A stretch of DNA of 64,000 bases, from positions 930,954-994,953 of the forward strand of contig NZ_JACIDK010000002.1 of assembly GCF_014196295.1 (NCBI RefSeq), in the 5' to 3' direction. The DNA is from Phenylobacterium haematophilum. GTDB lineage: Bacteria > Pseudomonadota > Alphaproteobacteria > Caulobacterales > Caulobacteraceae. Shown in pieces: positions 1 through 8,399 of the stretch; positions within the stretch are counted from its first letter, which is position 1; the number at the start of each line of letters is the position of its first letter. The notes beneath the pieces are model-generated. The model was not told where the DNA came from, searched no databases, and saw only the letters and a program-made list of their open reading frames with translations. The position numbers and the translations under genes are program-made.

Positions 1-243
1 CGCCGCCAGGGCGGCGTCGAACACCCAGCGCCAACGGGCGCCGGCCCGCATCCGGGTGACCAGCATGCCGGCCAGGGCCAATCCAGCCGCGACCCAATAG
101 ACCTCCCGCGCCCGCAGGCAGAGGGCGCAAGGCGCCAGGCCGCCGAAGGTCTCGAACGCGTGGGCGGTCGCCAGCATCGCCAGCGAGGCGACCAGCGCGG
201 TCAGCCGCCAGCGTTCGAGGAAGGGTTTAAGCAACGCGCTCAT
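1..243 (-). CDS. dsbB: DsbB-like disulfide bond formation protein, N-terminal part
   Basis: Only the first 81 codons lie in the window; the rest is before base 1. DsbB is the inner-membrane enzyme that reoxidises DsbA and passes electrons to quinone. A hydrophobic helix covers about residues 14-28. It is followed by a GxAPCALC segment giving a CxxC pair (Cys39, Cys42), the first redox pair expected in this family, and a second helix starts near residue 49. The ATG is at 243. The gene follows the YqaA-like gene on the same strand after 40 bp, so the two may share a transcript. The second Cys pair cannot be checked here. Confidence 0.8.
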   Translation of the reverse strand, partial: MSALLKPFLERWRLTALVASLAMLATAHAFETFGGLAPCALCLRAREVYWVAAGLALAGMLVTRMRAGARWRWVFDAALAA

Positions 244-283
244 CGGCGGGATAAGACCTCAAAAGCTTCACCGCCCCAAGCGA

Positions 284-862
284 TCAGATGAGCACCTTGA
301 GCACGACGATCAAGCCGACCAGCGCGATCAGGCCGAGCGTGCCGTAGAGGGCGATGCGCTTTTCGAACTCGGCGAGCATGGCCGGGCCGAAGTACTTCAG
401 GATCGCGGCGACCGCGAAGAACCGCAGGCCGCGGGTCAGGATCGACGCCCAGATGAAGGTGACCAGCGAGAACTGCGCCAGGCCGGCGGTGATGGTCACC
501 AGCTTGTAGGGGATCGGGGTCGCGCCCTTGATCAGGATCACCCACAGGCCCCAGTCAGCGAACCACTTCTCGAATGCCGCCTTGCCGTCCGGGTGGCCCA
601 TCAGGCTCAGCAGCCACATGCCGACCGGCTCTAGATAGAAGCCGATGGCGTAGCCGAGCAGCCCGCCCACCACCGAGGCGGCGGTGCAGATTCCGGCATA
701 GACGAAGGCCCGATCGGGCCGCGCCAGCACCATCGGCGCCAACATCACGTCCGGCGGGATCGGGAAGAACGAGCTTTCGGCGAAGGAGACGACCGCCAGG
801 CTCGCAGGGGCGTGGCGGGAACCGGCCAAGCCCATGACCCAGTCGTACAATTTGCGAAACAT
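284..862 (-). CDS. YqaA/DedA-type (SNARE-associated Golgi family) membrane protein
   Basis: A 192-residue polytopic membrane protein of the VTT/DedA group, related to YqaA. These proteins are linked to lipid scrambling or transport and membrane homeostasis. Visible features are the N-terminal FAESSFFPIPPDVML segment (residues 27-41, the family's re-entrant E...F/P...P motif), a glycine-rich helix at about 60-78, the GATPIPYKL second re-entrant motif near residue 113, and a C-terminal helix that ends in VVLKVLI. ATG 862 was chosen because it sits just before the conserved region. The frame stays open far upstream only as antisense to other genes. Its substrate is not evident. Confidence 0.85.
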   Translation of the reverse strand: MFRKLYDWVMGLAGSRHAPASLAVVSFAESSFFPIPPDVMLAPMVLARPDRAFVYAGICTAASVVGGLLGYAIGFYLEPVGMWLLSLMGHPDGKAAFEKWFADWGLWVILIKGATPIPYKLVTITAGLAQFSLVTFIWASILTRGLRFFAVAAILKYFGPAMLAEFEKRIALYGTLGLIALVGLIVVLKVLI

Positions 863-997
863 GCTGATCCGGCCCGACGTTCGCCGTCTAGCTAGCAGGC
901 CGATGGGCGCTTGTCTCGGCCCGCACGCTCGGGCAATTCCTCCTCCTGACATGGCCTCCGCCGCAATATGTCTTTCCACGCCCGCCAAGGAGGGACC

Positions 998-2044
998 ATG
1001 CGCGTCCTCGCTATCGCCGCAGCAATCACAGCCCTGATGACCAGCCAGGCCCACGCCGCCCCGCAACCTGCGCCCAAGTGGGCGATCGTCGTGCATGGCG
1101 GGGCCGGGGTGATCGAGCGCAGCCAGCTGACGCCCGAGCAGGAGAAGGCCTACCGAGCGGCCATGACCAAGGTGACGCAGGTCGGCGCCAAGGTGCTGAA
1201 GGACGGCGGCAGCGCCATGGACGCCATCGAGGCGACCATCCACCTGCTGGAGGACGACCCGCTGTTCAACGCCGGCCGCGGGGCGGTGTTCACCGCCGAG
1301 GGCCGCAACGAACTGGACGCTGCGATGATGGACGGCCAGACCCTGCGGGCCGGCGCCGTCGCCGGCGTCACCCGCACCCGCCATCCGATTTCGCTGGCTC
1401 GCGCGGTGATGGATAAGTCGCCGCACGTGATGATGATCGGGTCCGGCGCCGACGCCTTCTCCAAGGCCCAGGGCCTGGAGCAGGTCGACCCGAGCTACTT
1501 CTTCACCGAGCGCCGGTGGAAGAGCCTGGAGAGCTTCCTGAAGGCCAATAGTCTGCCGATCCCGCGCAAGCCGGTCGGCGGCGCGCCCGATCCGGCCCAG
1601 GGCCTGGCCCACGACGAGGGCAAGAAGGGCACGGTGGGCGTCGTCGCATTGGACAGCCATGGCAACGTCGCGGCCGGCACCTCCACCGGCGGCACGACGG
1701 GCAAGCGCTTGGGCCGGGTGGGCGATGCGCCGATCATCGGCGCGGGCACCTACGCCTCGAACCAGTCGTGCGCGGTCTCGGCGACGGGGACCGGCGAGTA
1801 CTTCATCCGCCTCACCGTGGCCCGCGACGTCTGCGCCCTGGTCGAGCTGAAGGGCATGAGCCTGCAGGCCGCCGCCGACGAGGTGATCCAGAAGCAGCTC
1901 ACCGCCCTCGGCGGCGACGGCGGCGTCATCGCCGTGGCGCCCGACGGCCAGATCGCCTGGAGCTACAACACCTCGGGCATGTATCGGGCCAGCGCCGCCG
2001 AAGGCCGCGCGCTGACGGTGGGCATCTACAAGGACGAGCCCTAA
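998..2044 (+). CDS. Isoaspartyl peptidase / L-asparaginase (Ntn hydrolase), secreted
   Basis: A plant-type asparaginase/isoaspartyl dipeptidase of 348 residues. The precursor cleaves itself and the new N-terminal Thr is the nucleophile. The expected cleavage site is in GKKGTVGVVAL, with substrate-binding residues in the following TSTGGTTGKRLGRVGD segment. IVVHGGAG near the start is the family's N-terminal signature. The first 22 residues (MRVLAIAAAITALMTSQAHAA) form a signal peptide, pointing to periplasmic action. ATG 998 is preceded by a strong ribosome site, AAGGAGGG, at 988-995, so it is preferred over the in-frame ATG at 968. Confidence 0.92.
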   Translation: MRVLAIAAAITALMTSQAHAAPQPAPKWAIVVHGGAGVIERSQLTPEQEKAYRAAMTKVTQVGAKVLKDGGSAMDAIEATIHLLEDDPLFNAGRGAVFTAEGRNELDAAMMDGQTLRAGAVAGVTRTRHPISLARAVMDKSPHVMMIGSGADAFSKAQGLEQVDPSYFFTERRWKSLESFLKANSLPIPRKPVGGAPDPAQGLAHDEGKKGTVGVVALDSHGNVAAGTSTGGTTGKRLGRVGDAPIIGAGTYASNQSCAVSATGTGEYFIRLTVARDVCALVELKGMSLQAAADEVIQKQLTALGGDGGVIAVAPDGQIAWSYNTSGMYRASAAEGRALTVGIYKDEP

Positions 2045-2053
2045 GTTAGGGGC

Positions 2054-2329
2054 ATGGCCCATATCGATCCGCAACTCGACCTGACCGAAGCCGCCGAAGA
2101 GGAAATGGAGCGCGCCTGCTCGCTGGGCCGGCGCGACATGGCCGCCTGCACGCCCTGGGGCGACACCTACGAGGGTTACACTCCGGCCGGTCGGGATGTG
2201 TGCTTCGAGCGCAATTATTTGTGGGTCGGCGAGCCGGGCGGAGACATCTGCGTCGAGGTCGTGGTCTACTTCCCCGAAGCCTACGAAAGCGGCGTGCGCG
2301 TGACACGTACGGTGGGCCGGGAGGAATGA
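2054..2329 (+). CDS. Conserved hypothetical protein, 91 residues
   Basis: I do not recognise a named family. The protein is small, acidic and soluble, with no signal peptide or membrane segment. Two Cys (about residues 22 and 32) sit in the first half and two more (near 49 and 66) later, and the C-terminal half looks like beta structure (ICVEVVVYFPE). The stop codon abuts the ATG of the FAH hydrolase at 2330, which indicates translational coupling. It also follows the asparaginase gene by only 9 bp, so a four-gene operon with the hydrolase and MarR regulator is likely. Confidence 0.7.
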   Translation: MAHIDPQLDLTEAAEEEMERACSLGRRDMAACTPWGDTYEGYTPAGRDVCFERNYLWVGEPGGDICVEVVVYFPEAYESGVRVTRTVGREE

Positions 2330-3337
2330 ATGAAGCTCGCCTCTCTGAAGGGGGGACGTGACGGCCGTCTGGTCGTCGTCTCGCAGGATCTCGCCTGGTG
2401 CGCCGATGCGAGCGCCATCGCCCCGACCTTGCAGGCCGCCCTCGATGACTGGGAGACCGCCGAGCCGCTGCTGCGCGGCCTGGCCGAGAGCCTGGAGCAC
2501 GGCTCGATCCCGCGTGAAAGGTTCCACGAGCACGAGGCCGCCAGTCCCCTGCCGCGGGCGTATCAGTGGGCCGACGGCTCGGCCTACGTGAACCACGTTG
2601 CGCTGGTGCGAAAAGCCCGCGCCGCCGACATGCCCGACAGCTTCTGGACCGACCCCCTGATGTACCAGGGCGGCTCCGACGGGTTCCTGGGCCCGCGCGA
2701 CCCGATCCCACTGGCGGACGAGGCCTGGGGTTGCGACATGGAGGGGGAGATCGCGGTCGTGACCGGCGACGTGCCGCTAGGCGCCAGCCGCGAGCAGGCG
2801 CTCGCGGCGATCCGGCTGGTGATGCTCTGCAACGACGTCTCGCTGCGTAATCTGATCCCGGGCGAGATCGGCAAGGGCTTCGGGTTCTTCCAGTCCAAGC
2901 CGGCCTCGGCCTTCTCGCCGGTGGCGGTGACGCCCGACGCGTTGGGCGAGGCCTGGAAGGACGGCAAGCTGCATGGCGCGCTGGAGGTCGAGCTGAACGG
3001 CGCGCCGCTGGGCGCCGCGGACGCCGGCGTCGACATGACTTTCGATTTCGGGACGCTGATCGCCCACGCGGCCAGGACCCGCGCCCTGGGAGCGGGCACG
3101 ATCATCGGATCGGGCACCGTGTCGAATCGCGGGCCGGACGGCGGTCCAGGAAAAACGATCGCCGAAGGCGGAGTCGGCTACTCCTGCCTCGCCGAGTTGC
3201 GCACCGTCGAAACCCTCGCCCAAGGCGAGCCCAAGACGCCGTTCCTGAAGGCTGGCGACGAGGTGCGCATTGAGATGCGCGACGCGCGTCGGCATTCCAT
3301 CTTCGGAGCGATCGAACAGCGCGTGGCGGCGTCATGA
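2330..3337 (+). CDS. Fumarylacetoacetate hydrolase family protein
   Basis: A 335-residue member of the FAH superfamily, which hydrolyses C-C bonds in acylpyruvates and related diketo acids, commonly at the end of aromatic catabolism. The metal-binding acidic cluster is visible in WGCDMEGEIAVV, followed by NDVSLRNLIP and the FGFFQSKPAS loop. The C-terminal part carries GTIIGSGTVSNRG and GDEVRIEM, both usual in the fold. The size fits the FAH-like rather than the shorter YcgM group. It begins directly at the stop of the preceding small gene and overlaps the MarR gene by 4 bp, suggesting that the regulator controls a catabolic operon. The substrate is unknown. Confidence 0.88.
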   Translation: MKLASLKGGRDGRLVVVSQDLAWCADASAIAPTLQAALDDWETAEPLLRGLAESLEHGSIPRERFHEHEAASPLPRAYQWADGSAYVNHVALVRKARAADMPDSFWTDPLMYQGGSDGFLGPRDPIPLADEAWGCDMEGEIAVVTGDVPLGASREQALAAIRLVMLCNDVSLRNLIPGEIGKGFGFFQSKPASAFSPVAVTPDALGEAWKDGKLHGALEVELNGAPLGAADAGVDMTFDFGTLIAHAARTRALGAGTIIGSGTVSNRGPDGGPGKTIAEGGVGYSCLAELRTVETLAQGEPKTPFLKAGDEVRIEMRDARRHSIFGAIEQRVAAS

Positions 3338-3855
3338 TCGGACCATCCCATATCGTCGAGGACGACCAGGCGGCGACGTCCCTGCAGCTCGACTCCTATC
3401 TGCCCTACCGCCTATCGGTGGCCTCGAACGCGGTCAGCGGCCTGATCGCCCGGGCCTACGAGGACCGCTTCGCGCTCAGCGTGCCGCAATGGCGGCTGAT
3501 GTGCGTGCTGGCCGAGGACGGCGGCCTGACCCAGCGCGAGATCGTCGCCCGCACGGTCATGGACAAGGTGACGGTCAGCCGCGCGGCGCGCGGCCTTGCC
3601 GGCCGGCGGCTGATCGCGCGTTCGGAAAACGAGTCCGACGGCCGCTCGCACGTCCTGACGCTGACCGACGGGGGGCGGCGGCTGCACGCTGAGATCGCGC
3701 CGCTGGCGCTGGCCTATGAGGCGGCGTTGATCTGCGGGCTCGCGCCGGCCGAGGTCGCCCAGCTCAAGCGCCTGCTGGCGCGCCTGCAGCACGCGGCCGG
3801 AACCCTGGCAGGCGGCGCGCCGCCGCTGGCCGATCCCGGGTTGGGCGTTCGTTGA
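3334..3855 (+). CDS. MarR-family transcriptional regulator
   Basis: A 173-residue winged-helix regulator. The pattern is typical of MarR proteins: an N-terminal dimerisation helix, QWRLMCVLAEDGGLTQREIVARTVMDKVTVSR as helix-turn-helix, and then RRLIARSENESDGRSHVLTLTDGG as the wing with the conserved D-R-R/S-H turn. The start overlaps the FAH hydrolase stop by 4 bp (ATGA), so it is translated with it and probably autoregulates the operon in response to an aromatic acid. Its operator was not found. Confidence 0.9.
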   Translation: MIGPSHIVEDDQAATSLQLDSYLPYRLSVASNAVSGLIARAYEDRFALSVPQWRLMCVLAEDGGLTQREIVARTVMDKVTVSRAARGLAGRRLIARSENESDGRSHVLTLTDGGRRLHAEIAPLALAYEAALICGLAPAEVAQLKRLLARLQHAAGTLAGGAPPLADPGLGVR

Positions 3856-3856
3856 C

Positions 3857-4165
3857 CTAGTGCGCGGTGGCGGCCTTCAGGCCCCAGCGGTGCGACCCCT
3901 CGCCGAAGCGAAGGTGGAAGCCGTAGAGCGCGCGGCGCGCCTCGTCGCGCCAGATCTCCTCGAAGGAGACGATCACGGCGCTTTCGAAGTCTTCCGGGAT
4001 GTTCTTCACATCGACCCCAACCTCGCGCGCGACGTTGGCGATCACGTCGCGACGGTGGGCTTCGCCACCGAAGTACAGAAGGGTCTCGCGGATGCGCTCG
4101 ACGAGATGTTCGCTCGTCGGGCGTTTGGCGGCCTTGCGCCGCGGTTGCTTGAGAGTTTGGTCCAT
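3857..4165 (-). CDS. Conserved hypothetical protein, 102 residues
   Basis: Not recognised as a named family. The protein is basic at the N-terminus (QPRRKAAKRP) and then has a helical region with LLYFGGEAHRRDVIANVARE, which resembles a small winged-helix or coiled segment. It ends in FHLRFGEGSHRWGLKA. ATG 4165 is preferred over GTG 4177 because GGTGGGG lies at ribosome-site distance. It is convergent with the MarR gene and nearly touches it (1 bp). Confidence 0.6.
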   Translation of the reverse strand: MDQTLKQPRRKAAKRPTSEHLVERIRETLLYFGGEAHRRDVIANVAREVGVDVKNIPEDFESAVIVSFEEIWRDEARRALYGFHLRFGEGSHRWGLKAATAH

Positions 4166-4257
4166 TCTAGTCCCCACCCAATGATGGAACGCTAGAACCG
4201 CCGGTTTATCGGAGGGTTAATGGGCGTGATTAATATCGCCTTCAGGTTGCGGCGGCG

Positions 4258-6129
4258 TCAGCCGCCCCCGAGCGCCACGGCCGTGCGGTAGACGATGAAC
4301 GAGGCGGTGTAGGCCAGCGTCACCATGTAGACGAACATCACGGTCGGCCAGACCCAGCTGTTGGTCTCGCGCTTCACCACGCCCAGCGTCGGGGCGCATT
4401 GCGGCGCAAAGACGTACCAGGCCAGGAACGACAGGCCGGTGGCCAGCGACCAGTGGTGCGACAGCGTGGTGGCCAGGGCGCCGATATTGTTCTCGGCGTC
4501 GCCGACGGCGTAGACGGTGCCGAGCGTGGCGACCGCCACCTCGCGCGCGGCCATGCCGGGGATCAGGGCGATCGACATCTGCCAGTTGAACCCGATCGGG
4601 GCCAGCAGCGGCTGGATGAAGTTCCCGATGATGCCGGCGAAGCTGTAATCGATAGCCGGCTCCGTCGCCCCTTCCGGCGGATAGGGGAAGGTCGACAGCA
4701 CCCAGATCAGGATCATCATCGGCAGGATGATGCGACCTGCGCGGTTGATGAAGATCTGCGCGCGGACCAGCAGGTTGCGCAGCACGCTCTTCGGCTCCGG
4801 CAGCTTGTAGGTCGGCAGCTCCATCAGGAACGGCTCGACCGTGCTGCGCCAGAAGAACCGGCGGGTCACGAAGGACACCAGCAGAGCGCTGACGATGCCG
4901 GTGGCGTAGAGGCCGAACATCACCAGCCCCTGCAGGCTGAAAAGGCCCCAGACCTGAGTGTTCGGGATGAACGCGCCAATGATCAAGGTATAGACCGGGA
5001 TGCGCGCCGAGCACGTCATCAGCGGGGCCACCAGGATGGTGGTGATCCGGTCCGGCTTGGAGTCGATCACCCGCGTCGACATGATCCCCGGGATCGCGCA
5101 GGCGAACGAGGACAGCAGCGGGATGAAGGCGCGGCCGTGCAGGCCCGCCCCGCCCATGATCTTGTCCATCAGGAACGCGGCCCGGGCCATGTAGCCCAGG
5201 TCTTCCAGCAGGATGATGAAGAAGAACAGGATCAGGATCTGCGGCAGGAAGACCAGCACGCTGCCGACGCCGGCGATCAGCCCGTCGGCCACCAGGCTTT
5301 GGAGCAATTCGTTGGGAATGTATTGTGCGACCGCCGCGCCCAGCCATCCGAACAGCGCCTCGATGCCGTCCATGGCCGGACCGGCCCAGGTGAACACGGC
5401 CTGGAACATCAGGAACAGCAGGCCGAACAGGATCGCCAGGCCGGCGACCGGGTGCAGCAGCACGGAGTCGATGCGGCCGGTCCAGGTGTCGGGATGCTCG
5501 GGCGGGCGGACATAGGTCCGCACGATGCGCTGGGCTTCGGCGTGGGCCTTGCGGATCTCGGCGGCGTTGGGCTCGCGCCAGACGTTCTCGCCGCCCAGAT
5601 GGCCGGCCGCAACCAGGGCGTCGACTTCGTTCAGCAAGTCCTCGATGCCGCGCTTGCGGGTGGCGACGGTGGTGACGATCGGGGCGCCGATCTCGCGCGA
5701 CAGCCCTTCGAGGTCGATGCGCAGGCCCTGGCGCTGGGCGATGTCGTACATGTTGAGCGCCAGCACCATCGGACGCCCGACCTGCTTCAGCTCCATCGCC
5801 AGGCGCAGCACCAGACGCAGGTTGGTGGCGTCGGCGACGCAGACGACGATCTCGGGCGGCACTTCGCCTGCCAGGCGGCCGAGCACCGCGTCGCGGGTCA
5901 CCGCTTCATCCGGGCTGCGCGCGCGCAGCGAGTAGGTGCCGGGCAGGTCCAGCACCATCAGCTGGCGGCCGGCGGGCGAGGTGACCACGCCCTGCTTACG
6001 TTCGACCGTGACGCCCGCGTAGTTGGCGACCTTCTGGCGGGCGCCGGTCAGGGCGTTGAAGAGGGCGGTCTTGCCGGAGTTCGGATTGCCGACCAGGGCG
6101 ATGCGGGCGGGGGACAGGGTCTCGCTCAT
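4258..6129 (-). CDS. feoB: Ferrous iron transporter FeoB
   Basis: FeoB is the inner-membrane Fe(II) transporter with a cytosolic G domain. The P loop GNPNSGKT is at residues 14-21, the switch-I Thr is in NYAGVTVERK, G3 is DLPGTYSL and G4 is NMYD. The membrane half contains the conserved EDLGYMARAAFLMD and GAGLHGRAFIPLLSSFACAIPG segments, two Gate-type motifs. At 623 residues it is a short but complete FeoB, lacking long C-terminal extensions. Its ATG overlaps the feoA stop (ATGA at 6126-6129), so the pair is translationally coupled and sits behind the Fur box at 6477-6494. Confidence 0.97.
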   Translation of the reverse strand: MSETLSPARIALVGNPNSGKTALFNALTGARQKVANYAGVTVERKQGVVTSPAGRQLMVLDLPGTYSLRARSPDEAVTRDAVLGRLAGEVPPEIVVCVADATNLRLVLRLAMELKQVGRPMVLALNMYDIAQRQGLRIDLEGLSREIGAPIVTTVATRKRGIEDLLNEVDALVAAGHLGGENVWREPNAAEIRKAHAEAQRIVRTYVRPPEHPDTWTGRIDSVLLHPVAGLAILFGLLFLMFQAVFTWAGPAMDGIEALFGWLGAAVAQYIPNELLQSLVADGLIAGVGSVLVFLPQILILFFFIILLEDLGYMARAAFLMDKIMGGAGLHGRAFIPLLSSFACAIPGIMSTRVIDSKPDRITTILVAPLMTCSARIPVYTLIIGAFIPNTQVWGLFSLQGLVMFGLYATGIVSALLVSFVTRRFFWRSTVEPFLMELPTYKLPEPKSVLRNLLVRAQIFINRAGRIILPMMILIWVLSTFPYPPEGATEPAIDYSFAGIIGNFIQPLLAPIGFNWQMSIALIPGMAAREVAVATLGTVYAVGDAENNIGALATTLSHHWSLATGLSFLAWYVFAPQCAPTLGVVKRETNSWVWPTVMFVYMVTLAYTASFIVYRTAVALGGG

Positions 6130-6452
6130 GGCGCGGGCTTGCCCAGCAGCACATAGACGTCCTCGGCGTCGCGGCGGCGCAGCGCCACGCGCATGTCGTC
6201 GAGACGCACGGCGATCGGATCGCGGCCGATGGCGCCTTCGTGGATGACTTCGATGTTCGCGCCTTCGACAAAGCCGAACTCGAGCAGACGCCGCTGCAGT
6301 TCCTCGACGCCGACGCCGTGCGCGGTCGAGCTGTGCTCGGCGCGGACTTCCAGGATCACGCCCGCATCCCCCACTGACGCCTCGCTCAGGCGCACGACGA
6401 CGCCCTCCGTGGCGGCTCCAGCGGCCCCCGGCCGGGTCGAGATAGTGTTCAT
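6126..6452 (-). CDS. feoA: FeoA, SH3-like partner of FeoB
   Basis: A 108-residue FeoA-domain protein. The core LGFVEGANIEVIHEGAIGRDPIAVRLDD is the usual SH3-like fold of FeoA (here the first residues read EFGFVEG). FeoA is a small cytosolic protein that supports FeoB activity. ATG 6452 was chosen because the frame upstream runs into the Fur box and tRNA fragment region. It overlaps feoB by 4 bp. Expression is expected under iron limitation because a Fur box lies 25 bp upstream of the start. Confidence 0.93.
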   Translation of the reverse strand: MNTISTRPGAAGAATEGVVVRLSEASVGDAGVILEVRAEHSSTAHGVGVEELQRRLLEFGFVEGANIEVIHEGAIGRDPIAVRLDDMRVALRRRDAEDVYVLLGKPAP

Positions 6453-6476
6453 CCAGAAATCCCTACGCGCACTCTT

Positions 6477-6494
6477 GAGAATGATTATCATTTT
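6477..6494. promoter_or_regulatory. Fur box upstream of feoAB
   Basis: GAGAATGATTATCATTTT contains the dyad AATGATTATCATT and closely matches the classical Fur consensus built from NAT(A/T)AT repeats. It lies 25-42 bp before the feoA start codon, where Fur-Fe(II) binding would block the promoter. Confidence 0.85.
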
Positions 6495-6587
6495 GGCGTG
6501 GCCGCGTCGAGAGCTTAACCGACTGCTGTGGGCAGGATCGGCGTATGCGTTGCGCCGGCGTCGCGCGGCTAGCCTTCGCGGCCGGCG

Positions 6588-6653
6588 CTTGATAAACGGA
6601 TCGCCCTCACGCATGCGGGCGTGGTGAAACTGGTAGACGCGCCGGACTCAAAA
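6588..6653 (+). pseudogene. 5' half of tRNA-Leu(CAA) with its upstream region (att site)
   Basis: Bases 6615-6653 match the first 39 nt of the intact tRNA-Leu(CAA) at 14699 with two differences and stop in the anticodon loop (CTCAAAA). The similarity also continues upstream: CTTGATAAA and TCGCCCTCAC are shared, so promoter and 5' half are both duplicated. The sequence after 6653 is unrelated to a tRNA, so this is not a functional gene. An integrase begins 324 bp downstream, so the break point is best read as one end of an integrated element. Confidence 0.8.
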
Positions 6654-6758
6654 GGCGATGTCTTCAGGAAAATGCTTTAAAATCAAACATTTATGCGGAA
6701 TTTGGCATTTCACATGTCTTGCACATGTTGCCGCTTTTCGCGGCCTGATCGGCTCAAG

Positions 6759-6815
6759 GTCCGATAAGCGGGCGCAGAAGTCCGATAATCCGCCGCTGCG
6801 TCTCTCGTATCGGAC
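6759..6815. promoter_or_regulatory. Repeated GTCCGATA sites between att and integrase
   Basis: The 324-bp gap between the tRNA fragment and the integrase is relatively AT-rich and has no gene. It holds GTCCGATAA at 6759-6767 and 6780-6788, and the inverse TATCGGAC at 6808-6815. CACATGT also occurs twice near 6713-6730. Short direct and inverted copies next to a core site are what arm-type integrase or excisionase sites look like; the assignment is inferred. Confidence 0.4.
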
Positions 6816-6977
6816 TTTTCGACGCATAAGTGCTTGGCAGGAAACAGGCTGGCTTGAGCGAGCGCTTGCACAGTTTGTTGCACATGGCCGTTCGGCCGGG
6901 CGCCGAGCCGTAGGCTTACGCGCCCGGCCTCTCGATCGAGCCGCGGTAGACCTGTTCGTTCGTCGGAGGGCAGGTCG

Positions 6978-8309
6978 ATGACGACGCGGACCCCATCGGC
7001 CGCGGCCGAGAGCCACACGATCATGGACGGGCGCGTGCACGTCTATCGGCGGCCCAACACCCGCTACTGGCAGTGCTCGGTGTTCCTGGGCGGCCGCAAT
7101 CATCGCGTCACGACCCGGCAAGACAACATTGTGCTCGCGCTGGAGTTCGCACGGGACTGGTCGCTCGATCGGTTCGCTGAGGATCGCGTCCGACGGCGCG
7201 GCGGGCAGGTCGTGGAGGCTGCTGACGCGGCGCCTGCGCTTGCCGAACCCGATCGCCGGACCGCCCATGTGCGTCGGCGCGCTGGTGTTCGGACCTTCCG
7301 AGAGGCGGCCAGCGCCTTCGTTTCGGAATACGAGATCATGACGCTCGGCGAGCGGAACGCCGAGCACGTTGCCTCGAAGTCCAGGCACCTGGACCTCTAC
7401 CTGCTTCCGTTCTTCGGCGATTGCGGCCTGGACGAGGTGACCGCCGGCCGCATCCAGGAATACAGGGTCCATCGCCTCAAGCCGCCAGCCGGCCCTGAGG
7501 GGCGCGCTCGCGCGCCCAAGGGCCGTAAGCGCGTCTTCAAGAGGCCGGCGCGCAGCACCCTGCACAAGGAACTGGTGACGCTTCGCCAGGTGCTGAAGAG
7601 CGCCAATCGAAAGGGCTGGATCTCGGCCCTGCCGGACATGTCGGCGCCCTACAAGGCCTCAGGCAAGGTCTCGCACCGCGCCTGGTTTTCGCCCGAGGAG
7701 TACAAACGTCTCTACGAGGCGACGCGCGAACGCGCCAGGAACCCGAAGAACGAGCGCTGGCGCGGCGAGTGCGAGCAATTCCACGACTACGTGCTTTTCA
7801 TGGTCAACACCGGGCTGCGGCCCGATGAGGCCTGCCGCCTGGAGTTTCGCGACGTCCAGGTCGTGGTGGATGACAACACCGGCGAGCGCATCCTCGAGAT
7901 CGAGGTGCGCGGCAAGCGCGGCGTCGGTTTCTGCAAGAGCATGCCGGGCGCGGTGCTGCCGTTCCAGCGGGTGAAGAAGCGCAAAGACGGCAAGCCGACC
8001 GACCTAGTGTTCGGGAAGGTGCAGCGCGAGCTACTGAACGCCGTCCTTCACGAGCTCGCCCTGAAGACCGATCGCGACGGCAATCCGCGCACGGCCTACA
8101 GTCTGCGCCACACCTACATCTGCCTGCGGCTGATGGAGGGCGCCGACATCTACCAGATCGCCAAGAACTGCCGGACGAGCGTGGAGATGATCGAGAAGTT
8201 CTACGCAACCCACATCAAGAACACCCTTGATGCAGCGGCGATCAATGTGCGGAAGAAACCCAAACCGCGGAAGGGACCTTCCGCGGCCAGGGCGCTGGCG
8301 AACGCCTAA
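6978..8309 (+). CDS. Tyrosine-type site-specific integrase
   Basis: A 443-residue phage/island integrase. An N-terminal SAM-like arm/core-binding region lies at about residues 105-215 (TFREAASAFVSEYE to LRQVLKSANRKGW). In the catalytic domain, Arg281 is in NTGLRPDEACRLE, Arg377 and His378 are in AYSLRHTYI, and the nucleophile Tyr409 is in IEKFYATH. The first His of the usual HxxR box is Tyr374 here. ATG 6978 follows a CGGAGGG ribosome site. It lies next to the tRNA-Leu break at 6653, so it most likely catalysed insertion of the element ending near 14.7 kb. Confidence 0.93.
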   Translation: MTTRTPSAAAESHTIMDGRVHVYRRPNTRYWQCSVFLGGRNHRVTTRQDNIVLALEFARDWSLDRFAEDRVRRRGGQVVEAADAAPALAEPDRRTAHVRRRAGVRTFREAASAFVSEYEIMTLGERNAEHVASKSRHLDLYLLPFFGDCGLDEVTAGRIQEYRVHRLKPPAGPEGRARAPKGRKRVFKRPARSTLHKELVTLRQVLKSANRKGWISALPDMSAPYKASGKVSHRAWFSPEEYKRLYEATRERARNPKNERWRGECEQFHDYVLFMVNTGLRPDEACRLEFRDVQVVVDDNTGERILEIEVRGKRGVGFCKSMPGAVLPFQRVKKRKDGKPTDLVFGKVQRELLNAVLHELALKTDRDGNPRTAYSLRHTYICLRLMEGADIYQIAKNCRTSVEMIEKFYATHIKNTLDAAAINVRKKPKPRKGPSAARALANA

Positions 8310-8340
8310 GCGCCAGGATGCGAACGCGACGCTGACGATG

Positions 8341-8359
8341 TCTGACGTGTTTCGTCAGA
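8341..8359. terminator. Hairpin between integrase and the convergent gene
   Basis: TCTGACG (8341-8347) and CGTCAGA (8353-8359) pair perfectly around a TGTTT loop. It lies after the integrase stop and before the stop of the convergent gene, so it could serve both transcripts. There is no strong T run. Confidence 0.4.
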
Positions 8360-8399
8360 GACGCCCAGAACGCCCGCGGGTGCTGACCAAGCTGGTGGG

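Noticed and set aside
863..2596. A very long minus-strand open frame continuing upstream of the YqaA-like gene
   Set aside because: It is antisense to the asparaginase, the hypothetical gene and the FAH hydrolase, has low-complexity Gly/Ala/Arg composition and no family resemblance; only the part below 862 is a gene.
4399..6156. A 585-codon plus-strand frame opposite feoB
   Set aside because: It lies fully antisense to feoB and has the Asp/Gln/Arg-rich composition typical of antisense frames in GC-rich genomes.
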